9,583 nt of DNA from Pseudomonadota bacterium (GTDB lineage: Bacteria > Bdellovibrionota > JAFGOL01), in NCBI GenBank assembly GCA_026390535.1, contig JAPLFT010000013.1, positions 1 to 9,583 on the forward strand. The letters run 5' to 3'. Both the position numbers and the translations under genes were made by a program. Below the pieces are notes generated by a model. It was not told the origin of the DNA, ran no database searches, and saw nothing but the letters and a program-made list of their open reading frames with translations. Shown here piece after piece: positions 1 to 6,473 of this stretch (positions are counted from its first letter, which is position 1; each line of letters opens with the position of its first letter).

Positions 1-213
1 AAAAACAACTATAACTAGATAGAGGCCTATAAACAGAACAGAAACCTTAAGTAACAGCGTTATAAAGAGATTAAATCTATGCTTTTTAGACAGCTTGCCT
101 TTAGCACTGAATTCTATCATTTTTTTATATAACCTATACAATAGAAACCAGTTTACGGAACCAAGTATAAAACCGATGATAATGGATAAAAATATGTTTA
201 TAAGACTACTCAA
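1..213 (-). CDS. atpI: AtpI-like ATP synthase subunit I, N-terminal part (cut by window edge)
   Basis: Reading the minus strand from a TTG at 213-211 gives 71 open codons that run off the left edge. The product has two hydrophobic segments, at about residues 4-26 and 49-71, separated by a basic loop (YRLYKK, KGKLSKKHR). The first segment contains IGFILGSVNWFLLYRLY, which resembles the G-S-V-N-F/W-x-L-L first helix of the ATP synthase I chain family. These are small inner-membrane proteins encoded at the head of atp operons and thought to help assemble the c-ring. The TTG overlaps the stop of the upstream radical SAM gene, with AGGAGG (223-218) four bases before it, so translation is probably coupled. 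The atpB-like genes expected further left are outside the window. An unrelated two-helix membrane protein is possible but less likely. The start is inferred. Confidence 0.66.
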   Translation of the reverse strand, partial: MSSLINIFLSIIIGFILGSVNWFLLYRLYKKMIEFSAKGKLSKKHRFNLFITLLLKVSVLFIGLYLVIVVF

Positions 214-1063
214 AGATCCTCCTGAGTATTTCGTCTTTTTTTAATACCCATTTTGGAGCAACCAGCCTCTTCTCATCAACTTCGCCTGTCAAACTGTGTA
301 TGACCATTTTTTGCGGTGTCATATTAATAGCCCGTCTGACAAGATCTATATACTCATCCATCTGTATGAGTTTTAAAGGCTGAGCCTCGTAAAGCCTGGC
401 TAAAGGTGTATTTTTTATTATATGAAGAGCATGTATTTTATATCCATCTATTCCTGTATCAATAAATTGTCCGAATGAATCCAACATTTCCTGTTCAGTC
501 TCTGTAGGAAGACCGAATATTATGTGTCCTATGACTTCCACATCTTTGTCTTTTAAGCGTCTAACCGCCTGAGTAAAGACTTTTGATGAATGTCCCCTGC
601 CCATCCATTCAAGACTTTTATCGTTCATCGACTGGGCCCCAAGCTCCACCCACAGATATGTTTTCCTGGAATATTTTTCTAATACCTTTATTACATCGTC
701 AGGCAATGCGTCCGGCCTTGTAGATACCGCCAATCCAATTACCCCGGGAAAAGAAAGGGCTTCTTCGTATATTCTTTCCAATTTATCCGGACTTGCATTG
801 GTCGTAGTAAAAGCCTGAAAATAAGCTATATATTTTTTTGCTTTATACCTTCCACCCATAAGCTGTGACCCCTTTACGAGCTGCTCCGTTATACTCATTC
901 CCTTTTTTATCCACGGAGCCGCCGAACCTGTTTCATCACAAAATATACAGCCATTATTACCGGAGATCCTGTTTGGGCAGTTAAAACCGGGATCCAATGG
1001 TATTCTTTGTACTCTTTCCCCAAACTTCGACCTAAGATGTGCATTCAATAAAATATGTTTCAT
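206..1063 (-). CDS. Radical SAM protein, TIGR01212/YhcC family
   Basis: This is a 285-residue cytoplasmic radical SAM protein of the family that includes E. coli YhcC, whose substrate is unknown. The iron-sulfur cluster cysteines are Cys29, Cys39 and Cys42 in FNCPNRISGNNGCIFC. The long spacing (C-x9-C-x2-C) is typical of this Elp3-related group and differs from the usual C-x3-C-x2-C. Other family-like stretches are KKYIAYFQAFTTTNAS after the cluster, VIGLAVSTRPDALPDDV, WVELGAQSMNDKSL, and VIGHIIFGLPTETEQEM with its glycine-rich turn. The length is a little below the usual 300 or so residues, but the protein looks complete. The ATG at 1063 opens onto a 33-bp divergent gap with only a weak purine run (AAGAAAAG) as a possible ribosome binding site. 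It is the first gene of the leftward unit and overlaps the AtpI-like gene by a few bases. Nothing visible links its chemistry to ATP synthase. Confidence 0.9.
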   Translation of the reverse strand: MKHILLNAHLRSKFGERVQRIPLDPGFNCPNRISGNNGCIFCDETGSAAPWIKKGMSITEQLVKGSQLMGGRYKAKKYIAYFQAFTTTNASPDKLERIYEEALSFPGVIGLAVSTRPDALPDDVIKVLEKYSRKTYLWVELGAQSMNDKSLEWMGRGHSSKVFTQAVRRLKDKDVEVIGHIIFGLPTETEQEMLDSFGQFIDTGIDGYKIHALHIIKNTPLARLYEAQPLKLIQMDEYIDLVRRAINMTPQKMVIHSLTGEVDEKRLVAPKWVLKKDEILRRIFE

Positions 1064-1087
1064 ATTCGACTTTTCTTAACATATAAT
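1059..1087 (+). promoter_or_regulatory. Predicted promoter of the ldcA-to-atpZ operon
   Basis: A perfect TATAAT lies at 1082-1087. Seventeen bases upstream is TTCATA (1059-1064), a 4-of-6 match to the -35 consensus. The expected transcription start, about 6-8 bases past the -10 box, falls within a few bases of the ldcA ATG at 1097, so the mRNA would be leaderless or nearly so. There is no Shine-Dalgarno-like sequence between the -10 box and the ATG, which agrees with that. The -35 overlaps the start codon of the divergent radical SAM gene. The -10 core is close to symmetrical (ATATAAT reads ATTATAT on the other strand), so it might also serve leftward transcription. Both are inferences from the sequence. 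Confidence 0.5.
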
Positions 1088-1096
1088 CTTTAAATT

Positions 1097-2011
1097 ATGA
1101 ACCATCTTATTCCTCTAAAAAAAGGCTGTAAAATAGGTCTTGCCGCTTCATCTTCTCCTTTCAACAGGGCAAAATTCGATAAAGCGATAAAACTACTGAA
1201 GGATTGCGGTTATAAACCTGTATATACAAAAACCATATTTAACAAACAGGGTTTTTTGGCTGGGACACCGGAAGAAAGGGCAAAAGATCTTTTACATCTT
1301 ATAAATGATGATGAAATACCGGCAATATTTTTTGTGCGGGGAGGATACGGCTCTATACAATTATTGCCATTTATAGACAAAAAAGATCTGGGGAAAAAAT
1401 TAGAGAATAAAATATTCATGGGATACAGCGACACTACAGCTCTTTATTGCTACTTATATAGTAAATATAATATACCTTTATTCTACGGGCCTAACATTAT
1501 AAGTCGTTATTTCAATCCAAAAATCCTGGAACAATTATCTAAGCCCCGTGACCTGCGAATCAAGGTCAATATCCTCAGGAGAGTAGGCAAAGTTTTACAA
1601 ACCAAAGAGCCAATAACGGCGCCGATCTTTGGCGGTTGCTTATCTCTTCTATCCGGCCTGGTCGGGACTCCATATTTAAAATCACTGAAGGGACATATAC
1701 TCTTTTTAGAGGATACAGGAGAAGCACCCTATAAACTTGACCGTCTGCTTACCCAGCTCTTGATGTCGGGAGTGACAAAGGGAATAAAAGCGATCGCCGT
1801 AGGTTCAATGGAAAAATGTGACACACCGCCTTATACATGGAAGGATGCAGTACTCAGAATAGCGGAAGAAATGAACGTTCCTGTGATATCCAATATAAGA
1901 GCCGGTCATGGCGGCTTTGATTATCCGCTACCAATAGGCGTAAAAGCTAAAATAGATTTTGCAAGCAGAGAGCTTTTAATATATTCACCTTTTAAGCATA
2001 AAAAACAATAA
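1097..2011 (+). CDS. ldcA: LD-carboxypeptidase, peptidase family S66 (LdcA)
   Basis: A 304-residue serine peptidase that removes the terminal D-Ala from the murein tetrapeptide L-Ala-D-Glu-meso-DAP-D-Ala, giving the tripeptide that Mpl reuses. The Ser-Glu-His triad of family S66 is in place: Ser111 in FMGYSDTTAL, Glu205 in ILFLEDTGEAPYKLDR, and His271 in IRAGHGGFDYPLPIG. The N-terminal domain also has the family stretch FFVRGGYGSIQLLPFID (79-94), and the C-terminal domain has the APIFGGCLSLLSGLVGTPY block (175-193). The length is normal and there is no signal peptide, so it should act in the cytoplasm on recovered peptides. It is the first gene of the rightward operon, probably translated from a leaderless mRNA. 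The next gene starts 11 bases after its stop. The adjacent mpl strongly supports a murein-recycling role. An S66 microcin-immunity (MccF-like) function is much less likely here. Confidence 0.92.
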   Translation: MNHLIPLKKGCKIGLAASSSPFNRAKFDKAIKLLKDCGYKPVYTKTIFNKQGFLAGTPEERAKDLLHLINDDEIPAIFFVRGGYGSIQLLPFIDKKDLGKKLENKIFMGYSDTTALYCYLYSKYNIPLFYGPNIISRYFNPKILEQLSKPRDLRIKVNILRRVGKVLQTKEPITAPIFGGCLSLLSGLVGTPYLKSLKGHILFLEDTGEAPYKLDRLLTQLLMSGVTKGIKAIAVGSMEKCDTPPYTWKDAVLRIAEEMNVPVISNIRAGHGGFDYPLPIGVKAKIDFASRELLIYSPFKHKKQ

Positions 2012-2022
2012 GAGAGAACTGT

Positions 2023-3162
2023 GTGGAAAAATTAAAACAAGTCATCAAAAAATCAATATCGGAAAAAATATTCTCCGGTATAGGCGTAGAAGTAAATCAC
2101 AAAGGAAAGAATGTTTTATCCCTATACGATGGAAAAACATTTTTTGAGGAAAAGGAAACAGGAAAGGAAAAACGAATAGGGAAGGATAAGGGGAATGAAC
2201 AAACTCCCTCACTGGTAACGCCAAAACACCTGTTCGATCTGGCATCCCTTACCAAGCCTTTATGTACCAGCCTGCTTACATCCATACTGGTGGACAAGGG
2301 TTGCATGAACTTTAATACTCCGATCTCTGAGATATTGAATGAATTCTCTTTAAGCTACAATAAGGAATTCGACGACATAAAGATGGAAGATCTGTTAAAT
2401 CATTCTTCCGGTCTTGATGCATGGATAGAGATATACGGCGCGGTTAGTAATAGAAGTGATGCTTATATGTTTGTAAGGTCTCGTCCTCTTTCTTATGTTC
2501 CGGGCTCAAAGCATATGTACTCGGACCTTGGTTATATACTTCTTGGTGAACTCGTTGAGATCATACTTGACCATAAACTGGATTATCTGTTTGACCATTT
2601 TGTGGCGCAACCGCTTGAGCTTCATGACCTTTGCTATGTGCCATTAACGGCTACAACGACTAAAAAGGAAAAGAGTTTTGTGGCTTCCGGATATAGTCAG
2701 ATAAGGAACAGGCTCCTCGTGGGCGAGGTCAACGATGAGAACGCTTATGTGTTCAATGGAATAGCGGGACATGCCGGATTATTTGGAACGGCATCCAATG
2801 TTTGTTCTCTTGGGCAGCATATTTTAGACATAATACAGGGCAAAGCAAAATATCCGGTTATAGGTAAGAATACACTATCAAAAGTGTTGGCAAGATCCTC
2901 AGATAATTCCGAATGGGCTTATGGATGGCATTACCCAACGGAGCAAAACAGCACTGCCGGAAAAAATATATCAAAGAACTCTGTCGGTATGACCGGTTTT
3001 ACAGGAACTTCTATCTGGATAGATTTTGATAATAGCCTTGTTATTACAATTTTGGCTAACAGGACCATTGCATCGGATGCGGCAAAATTTGGAGGCACAC
3101 AGGACAGGTTCTCCGCTCTTCGTCCTCTTATGCACGACATAATCATAGGAGAATTGATATGA
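2023..3162 (+). CDS. Beta-lactamase-fold serine hydrolase, possible MurNAc-L-Ala amidase (AmiE-like)
   Basis: A 379-residue member of the class C beta-lactamase / penicillin-binding-protein-like superfamily (Pfam PF00144). The nucleophile motif SxxK is Ser75-Leu-Thr-Lys78 in FDLASLTKPL. The second motif is Tyr166-Ser-Asp in HMYSDLGYILLGELVE. The third is the GMTGFTGTS stretch (322-330), where relatives usually have His-Thr-Gly and this protein has Met323-Thr-Gly. NDENAYVFNGIAGHAGLFGTA (238-257) is also typical of this subgroup. There is no signal peptide, which argues against a periplasmic beta-lactamase or PBP. The GTG start at 2023 follows a GAGAG run. Its stop overlaps the mpl start (ATGA). 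Residues 41-62 are an unusually Lys/Glu-rich insert. The neighbours LdcA and Mpl suggest work on murein peptides. Bacillus AmiE, a MurNAc-L-Ala amidase, has this fold, so the same activity is a reasonable guess. An esterase is the main alternative. Confidence 0.82.
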   Translation: MEKLKQVIKKSISEKIFSGIGVEVNHKGKNVLSLYDGKTFFEEKETGKEKRIGKDKGNEQTPSLVTPKHLFDLASLTKPLCTSLLTSILVDKGCMNFNTPISEILNEFSLSYNKEFDDIKMEDLLNHSSGLDAWIEIYGAVSNRSDAYMFVRSRPLSYVPGSKHMYSDLGYILLGELVEIILDHKLDYLFDHFVAQPLELHDLCYVPLTATTTKKEKSFVASGYSQIRNRLLVGEVNDENAYVFNGIAGHAGLFGTASNVCSLGQHILDIIQGKAKYPVIGKNTLSKVLARSSDNSEWAYGWHYPTEQNSTAGKNISKNSVGMTGFTGTSIWIDFDNSLVITILANRTIASDAAKFGGTQDRFSALRPLMHDIIIGELI

Positions 3163-4574
3163 AAACTATTTACATGGTCGGCATATGCGGTACCGGAATG
3201 GGAAACCTTGCCATAATGCTTAAAAAACAGGGGTATAACGTTATAGGCTCCGATTTGAATGTGTATCCACCTATGAGCACGGTACTTGAGAACGCCGGGG
3301 TAAAGATACTTCAGGGTTATAAAGAGGAAAATATAAAAGAGCTTCCTGATATCGCTATAATAGGGAATGTTGTAAGAAGAGATAACCCGGAGGCTCAGCT
3401 CCTGATAAACAAGGGCGTTAAATATTATTCAATGCCTCAGGCTTTGAGTGAATTTTTCTTTAAAGATAAAACTACAGTAGTAGTAACAGGTACTCACGGA
3501 AAAACCACAACATCTTTTATGGCTGCATGGCTGTTGGAGAATGCAGGTAAAAAACCGGGGTTCTTTATAGGCGGCGTTCCAAAGGATTTTGAGACAATGG
3601 GGCGTCCTGCCCAGGGTGATTATTTCGTTATCGAAGGTGATGAATACGACACTGCGTTTTTTGATAAGGCCGCTAAATTCTTTCATTACAAGCCTCAGTA
3701 CCTGATAATAAACTGCATAGAATTTGATCATGCGGATATTTATCCCGATCTGCAAAGCATAAAAAACGCGTTCGGAAAATTGATATCAATGATGCCCAAA
3801 GACGGTGTGATAATATATAATGCCCAGGATAAAAATATTAAAGAACTTCTTCATCTTGCAAAATGTAAAATAGTTTCTTTTTCTGCTGACGGAAAAACAA
3901 AAGCAGATTATCAGGCGCATAATATAAAAGTGATACACGGAGACATCGCAAAAAATATAGATCCAAAACTGAATTTTGATGTAACAAGTAACGGCAAAAA
4001 GGAAATTTTTACCCTTGGTGTACCAGGTGTACACAATGTCCTTAACGCTGTGGCTGTAATAGCCTTGTCTCATGAGATGAATTTAAATATAGATACCGCT
4101 AAAAAATCTCTGAGTTCCTTTAAGGGTGTAAAAAGACGACAGGAAGTTTACGGCGTGGCAGGTGGAAGGATAATCATAGATGATTTTGCCCATCATCCAA
4201 CTGCGATGTCTTACACTATAGACGCTATAAAGGAATGGTACTATCCAAGAAAGATATGGTGTCTGTTTGAGGCAAGAAGCGCGACAAGCAGGACAAACAT
4301 ACTCCAGGATGAGGTTATAGAGGCATTAAGCAAAGCCCAAAGGTTGATACTTCCTCCGGTACATCAGCCGGAAAGGGTTGAGGAATCAAAAAGATTTAAC
4401 CCTGAGTATGTGTGCAAGGTGCTGAGAGAAAGGGGCGTTGACGCACGAACCCTTGGGGGTGTTGATGAGATAGTGGATTACCTTTCCAGAAACACGGCCT
4501 CAGGGGATGTAATACTAATAATGTCAAACGGCGGTTTTGGCGGTATATACGAAAAACTGATGCACGCATTTTAA
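3159..4574 (+). CDS. mpl: UDP-MurNAc:L-Ala-gamma-D-Glu-meso-DAP ligase (Mpl)
   Basis: A 471-residue Mur-ligase-family enzyme that joins recycled murein tripeptide directly to UDP-MurNAc at the cost of ATP, bypassing MurC, MurD and MurE. The N-terminal Rossmann domain starts with MVGICGTGMGNLA (residues 6-18) and SDLNVYPPMS (31-40). The Tyr-Pro-Pro-Met stretch is typical of Mpl and not of MurC. The ATP loop is GTHGKTTTS (111-119). EGDEYDTAFFDK (159-170) and FDHADIYPDL (189-198) form the Mg/ATP centre. VPGVHNVLNA (288-297), DDFAHHPTA (341-349) and the closing MSNGGFGGIYEKL complete the central and C-terminal domains. The length matches the family. It starts four bases inside the preceding gene, so the two are translationally coupled. 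LdcA two genes upstream makes its substrate. The GICGTG form replaces the more usual GICGTF, a small difference. The identification is firm. Confidence 0.95.
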   Translation: MKTIYMVGICGTGMGNLAIMLKKQGYNVIGSDLNVYPPMSTVLENAGVKILQGYKEENIKELPDIAIIGNVVRRDNPEAQLLINKGVKYYSMPQALSEFFFKDKTTVVVTGTHGKTTTSFMAAWLLENAGKKPGFFIGGVPKDFETMGRPAQGDYFVIEGDEYDTAFFDKAAKFFHYKPQYLIINCIEFDHADIYPDLQSIKNAFGKLISMMPKDGVIIYNAQDKNIKELLHLAKCKIVSFSADGKTKADYQAHNIKVIHGDIAKNIDPKLNFDVTSNGKKEIFTLGVPGVHNVLNAVAVIALSHEMNLNIDTAKKSLSSFKGVKRRQEVYGVAGGRIIIDDFAHHPTAMSYTIDAIKEWYYPRKIWCLFEARSATSRTNILQDEVIEALSKAQRLILPPVHQPERVEESKRFNPEYVCKVLRERGVDARTLGGVDEIVDYLSRNTASGDVILIMSNGGFGGIYEKLMHAF

Positions 4575-4618
4575 ACAATTAAAGACTTTGGAATAAAGAT
4601 TTTAGGATGAGGTAATGT

Positions 4619-5905
4619 ATGGATTATTTGTTAATAGAAGGCGCACGCCCTTTAAAAGGCGATATAGAGATAAGCGGCTCAAAGAACGCTGCACTTCCGA
4701 TGCTGATGGCGTCTATACTTTCTAAAAAGATCTCTCATTTTACAAATCTGCCACGATTAAGCGATGTGGATTTTGCCTTAAAGATACTCATAGAGCTGGG
4801 CGGAAACGTTCGTATGATCCGGGAGCATAATTCAATATCGGCTTATATAGAATTCGACGATAAGGCAAATTGCGTTGCTCCCTATGAGCTTGTAAGAAAG
4901 ATGAGGGCATCTATATCTGTACTTGGTCCCTTGCTTGCAAGGTATGGCAAGGTAAAGGTATCTCTTCCCGGAGGCTGTGCAATAGGCGCAAGGCCGGTTG
5001 ACCTTCACATCATGGTCATGGAAAAACTGGGCGCAAAAATAACGATAGAGGATGGATACATAATAGCTGAGGCGGATAAATTAAAAGCCAATGACATAGT
5101 TTTTCCGTTCGTAAGCGTAGGGGCGACTCAGGCGGCAATGATGACGGCCTGTGTTGCGGACGGCACGAGTGTTATCAGAAATGTCTCCATGGAACCGGAG
5201 ACTGTTGAATTGGGTAATATGTTAAATTCGATGGGTGCAAAGATAGAAGGATTGGGAACAGAGACACTCACCATAAAAGGATTAAATAGCAAAACACTTC
5301 CCGGTTCAGATAACCCTATACATATACTGCCCGACAGGATAGAGGCCGGAACATATGCCATTGCAGCAGCAGCGACCAGGGGAAAAGTTAATATAAAGAA
5401 TTCAATACCAAAACATCTGGATATATTGCTCTACAATCTAAAAGAATCCGGCGTAAATATCTTACAAACAGATAATGGATTCACTGTTGATGCAACAAGA
5501 TTGGATAATATAAAACCCATAGACATAGTTACTGCACCATATCCCGGATTTCCGACTGATCTTCAGGCTCAGTGGATGGCATATATGTCCGTTGCCTGCG
5601 GATCGTGCACAATAACAGAAAAAATATTTGAGAATAGGTTCATACATATAGGAGAACTCTTCAGGCTTGGGGCAAGAGTAAAACATAGTGCCAATGTTGC
5701 AACCGTTTATGGTGTGAAAAAACTGACCGGTGCCCCCGTTATGGCTACAGATTTAAGAGCATCGGCATCTTTGATAATAGGAGCTCTAATAGCGGAAGGC
5801 ACCACAGAGATACACCGTGTGTATCACATAGACAGGGGATATGAGAGGATAGATGAGAAATTAAAGAACGTCGGTGCAAAGGTCACAAGATTAAGAGAAG
5901 TATGA
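4619..5905 (+). CDS. murA: UDP-N-acetylglucosamine 1-carboxyvinyltransferase (MurA)
   Basis: A 428-residue EPSP-synthase-fold enzyme that transfers enolpyruvate from PEP to UDP-GlcNAc, the first committed step of peptidoglycan synthesis, in the cytoplasm. Catalytic positions are visible: Lys22 and Asn23 in ISGSKNAALP, Arg96 in VRKMRAS, the PEP-binding Cys120 in LPGGCAIGARPVDLH, and Asp314 in YPGFPTDLQAQWMA. The active-site residue is Cys and not Asp, so classical fosfomycin sensitivity is expected at the enzyme level. DRIEAGTYAIAAAATRG (239-255) and RGYERIDEKL near the end are further family blocks. The ATG is preceded by GAGG (4609-4612) with a six-base spacer. A second ATG at 4615 is out of frame. 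The 44-bp gap after mpl shows no terminator and no clear promoter, so it probably belongs to the same transcript. Its product feeds the UDP-MurNAc pool that Mpl uses. Confidence 0.96.
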   Translation: MDYLLIEGARPLKGDIEISGSKNAALPMLMASILSKKISHFTNLPRLSDVDFALKILIELGGNVRMIREHNSISAYIEFDDKANCVAPYELVRKMRASISVLGPLLARYGKVKVSLPGGCAIGARPVDLHIMVMEKLGAKITIEDGYIIAEADKLKANDIVFPFVSVGATQAAMMTACVADGTSVIRNVSMEPETVELGNMLNSMGAKIEGLGTETLTIKGLNSKTLPGSDNPIHILPDRIEAGTYAIAAAATRGKVNIKNSIPKHLDILLYNLKESGVNILQTDNGFTVDATRLDNIKPIDIVTAPYPGFPTDLQAQWMAYMSVACGSCTITEKIFENRFIHIGELFRLGARVKHSANVATVYGVKKLTGAPVMATDLRASASLIIGALIAEGTTEIHRVYHIDRGYERIDEKLKNVGAKVTRLREV

Positions 5906-5929
5906 GTAGAAATTGGGGAGGGGCAATAT

Positions 5930-6271
5930 ATGAAAGATGATTGCATCTTCTGTAAGATAATAAAAAAAGAAAGTCCGTCGAATATTGTGTATGAAGATTC
6001 AAATGTTTTTGCCTTCAGGGATATACAGCCTCAGGCAAAACACCATATACTTGTTATCCCCAAAAAACATATCCCTACAATAACAGACATAGAATCAAAC
6101 GACGTTTATGGCCAAATATTTTCTGCTATCAAAAAAATAGCAAAGCAGGAAGGAATGGAAAAGGGCGGATACAGGGTTTGTATAAATAATGGACCTGACG
6201 CCGGGCAGACAGTTTTTCATGTTCATTTCCATGTTATCGGAGGAGAAAAGATATCGGACAAGATGGCTTAA
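5930..6271 (+). CDS. HIT-family protein (HinT-like nucleotide hydrolase)
   Basis: A 113-residue histidine-triad protein of the HinT branch, which hydrolyses purine nucleoside phosphoramidates and related AMP conjugates. The triad is HVHFHVIGG with His97, His99 and His101, His99 being the expected nucleophile. The N-terminus CIFCKII (Cys5, Cys8) probably binds zinc together with later histidines such as His47. NNGPDAGQTVFH (86-97) is the usual run into the active site. Length is normal for HinT. A strong GGAGG (5917-5921) sits eight bases before the ATG, and murA ends 24 bases upstream. The 3' end matters for the next gene. The AGGAG used by atpZ (6241-6245) lies inside this frame, and the two reading frames overlap by 19 bases if atpZ starts at 6253. 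HIT genes often sit in housekeeping operons without a proven link to their neighbours. Confidence 0.93.
   Translation: MKDDCIFCKIIKKESPSNIVYEDSNVFAFRDIQPQAKHHILVIPKKHIPTITDIESNDVYGQIFSAIKKIAKQEGMEKGGYRVCINNGPDAGQTVFHVHFHVIGGEKISDKMA
6241..6255 (+). promoter_or_regulatory. Ribosome binding site with probable AUC start codon for atpZ
   Basis: AGGAG at 6241-6245 is followed by seven bases and then ATC at 6253-6255, in frame with the AtpZ-like protein. The spacing is ideal for initiation. The same AGGAG is 17 bases from the nearby ATG at 6263, too far for efficient use, and that ATG (frame of the HIT gene) is followed by one codon and a stop. The site is therefore the best candidate for atpZ initiation, although AUC starts are very rare. 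Confidence 0.4.
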
Positions 6272-6462
6272 AAAAACCCAAAGGATGGGGGATCGCACTT
6301 TCTTTTGGTCTTGAACTGGCCATAATGGTCGGTGGATCTGCCTACGTAGGATCACTCCTGGATAAACACTATTCCACTCAATTCTTTGTAATAACTTTAA
6401 CTATACTGGCCTTTATCGGTGGAATTCTACGCCTATATTTTGGTCTAAAAAAATATTTATAA
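6253..6462 (+). CDS. atpZ: AtpZ-like ATP synthase accessory membrane protein, non-canonical start
   Basis: From ATC 6253 the frame encodes about 69 residues. A short basic N-terminus (GLKKPKGWG) is followed by a first helix GIALSFGLELAIMVGGSAYVG with a membrane-embedded Glu21, a loop SLLDKHYSTQ, and a second helix FFVITLTILAFIGGILRLYFG. The Gly-rich two-helix pattern and the L-D-K/R loop match the AtpZ/AtpI-like 'F0F1-ATPase subunit' family, linked to ATP synthase assembly or Mg/Ca transport. Between the in-frame TGA at 6196-6198 and the ATG at 6325 there is no ATG, GTG or TTG, and that ATG would cut the first helix in half. Options are AUC initiation at 6253, a -1 frameshift at the end of the HIT gene (giving ...MALKKPKGWG), or a sequence error. 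The protein identity is fairly sure and the start is not. It ends 11 bases from a convergent gene, with no terminator hairpin visible. Confidence 0.72.
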   Translation: MGQDGLKKPKGWGIALSFGLELAIMVGGSAYVGSLLDKHYSTQFFVITLTILAFIGGILRLYFGLKKYL

Positions 6463-6473
6463 TTCGAAAACTA

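Noticed and set aside
3429..4073. Minus-strand open frames opposite mpl
   Set aside because: They are antisense shadows of a firmly identified gene, with no family resemblance. Similar shadows opposite ldcA, the serine hydrolase, murA and the HIT gene were dropped for the same reason.
3159..4574. MurC rather than Mpl
   Set aside because: The Tyr-Pro-Pro-Met stretch, the EGDEYDTAFFDK block and the MSNGGFGG ending fit Mpl, and the LdcA neighbour fits tripeptide recycling.
6263..6271. ATG at 6263 as the atpZ start
   Set aside because: It lies in the HIT frame and reads Met-Ala-stop. It reaches the AtpZ frame only with a shift, and its distance from AGGAG (17 bases) is too long.
6271..6277. A-AAA-AAC slippery heptamer near the HIT/atpZ junction
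   Set aside because: In the HIT frame the heptamer begins on the last base of the TAA stop codon, so ribosomes end before decoding it. It cannot drive the frameshift by the usual tandem slip.
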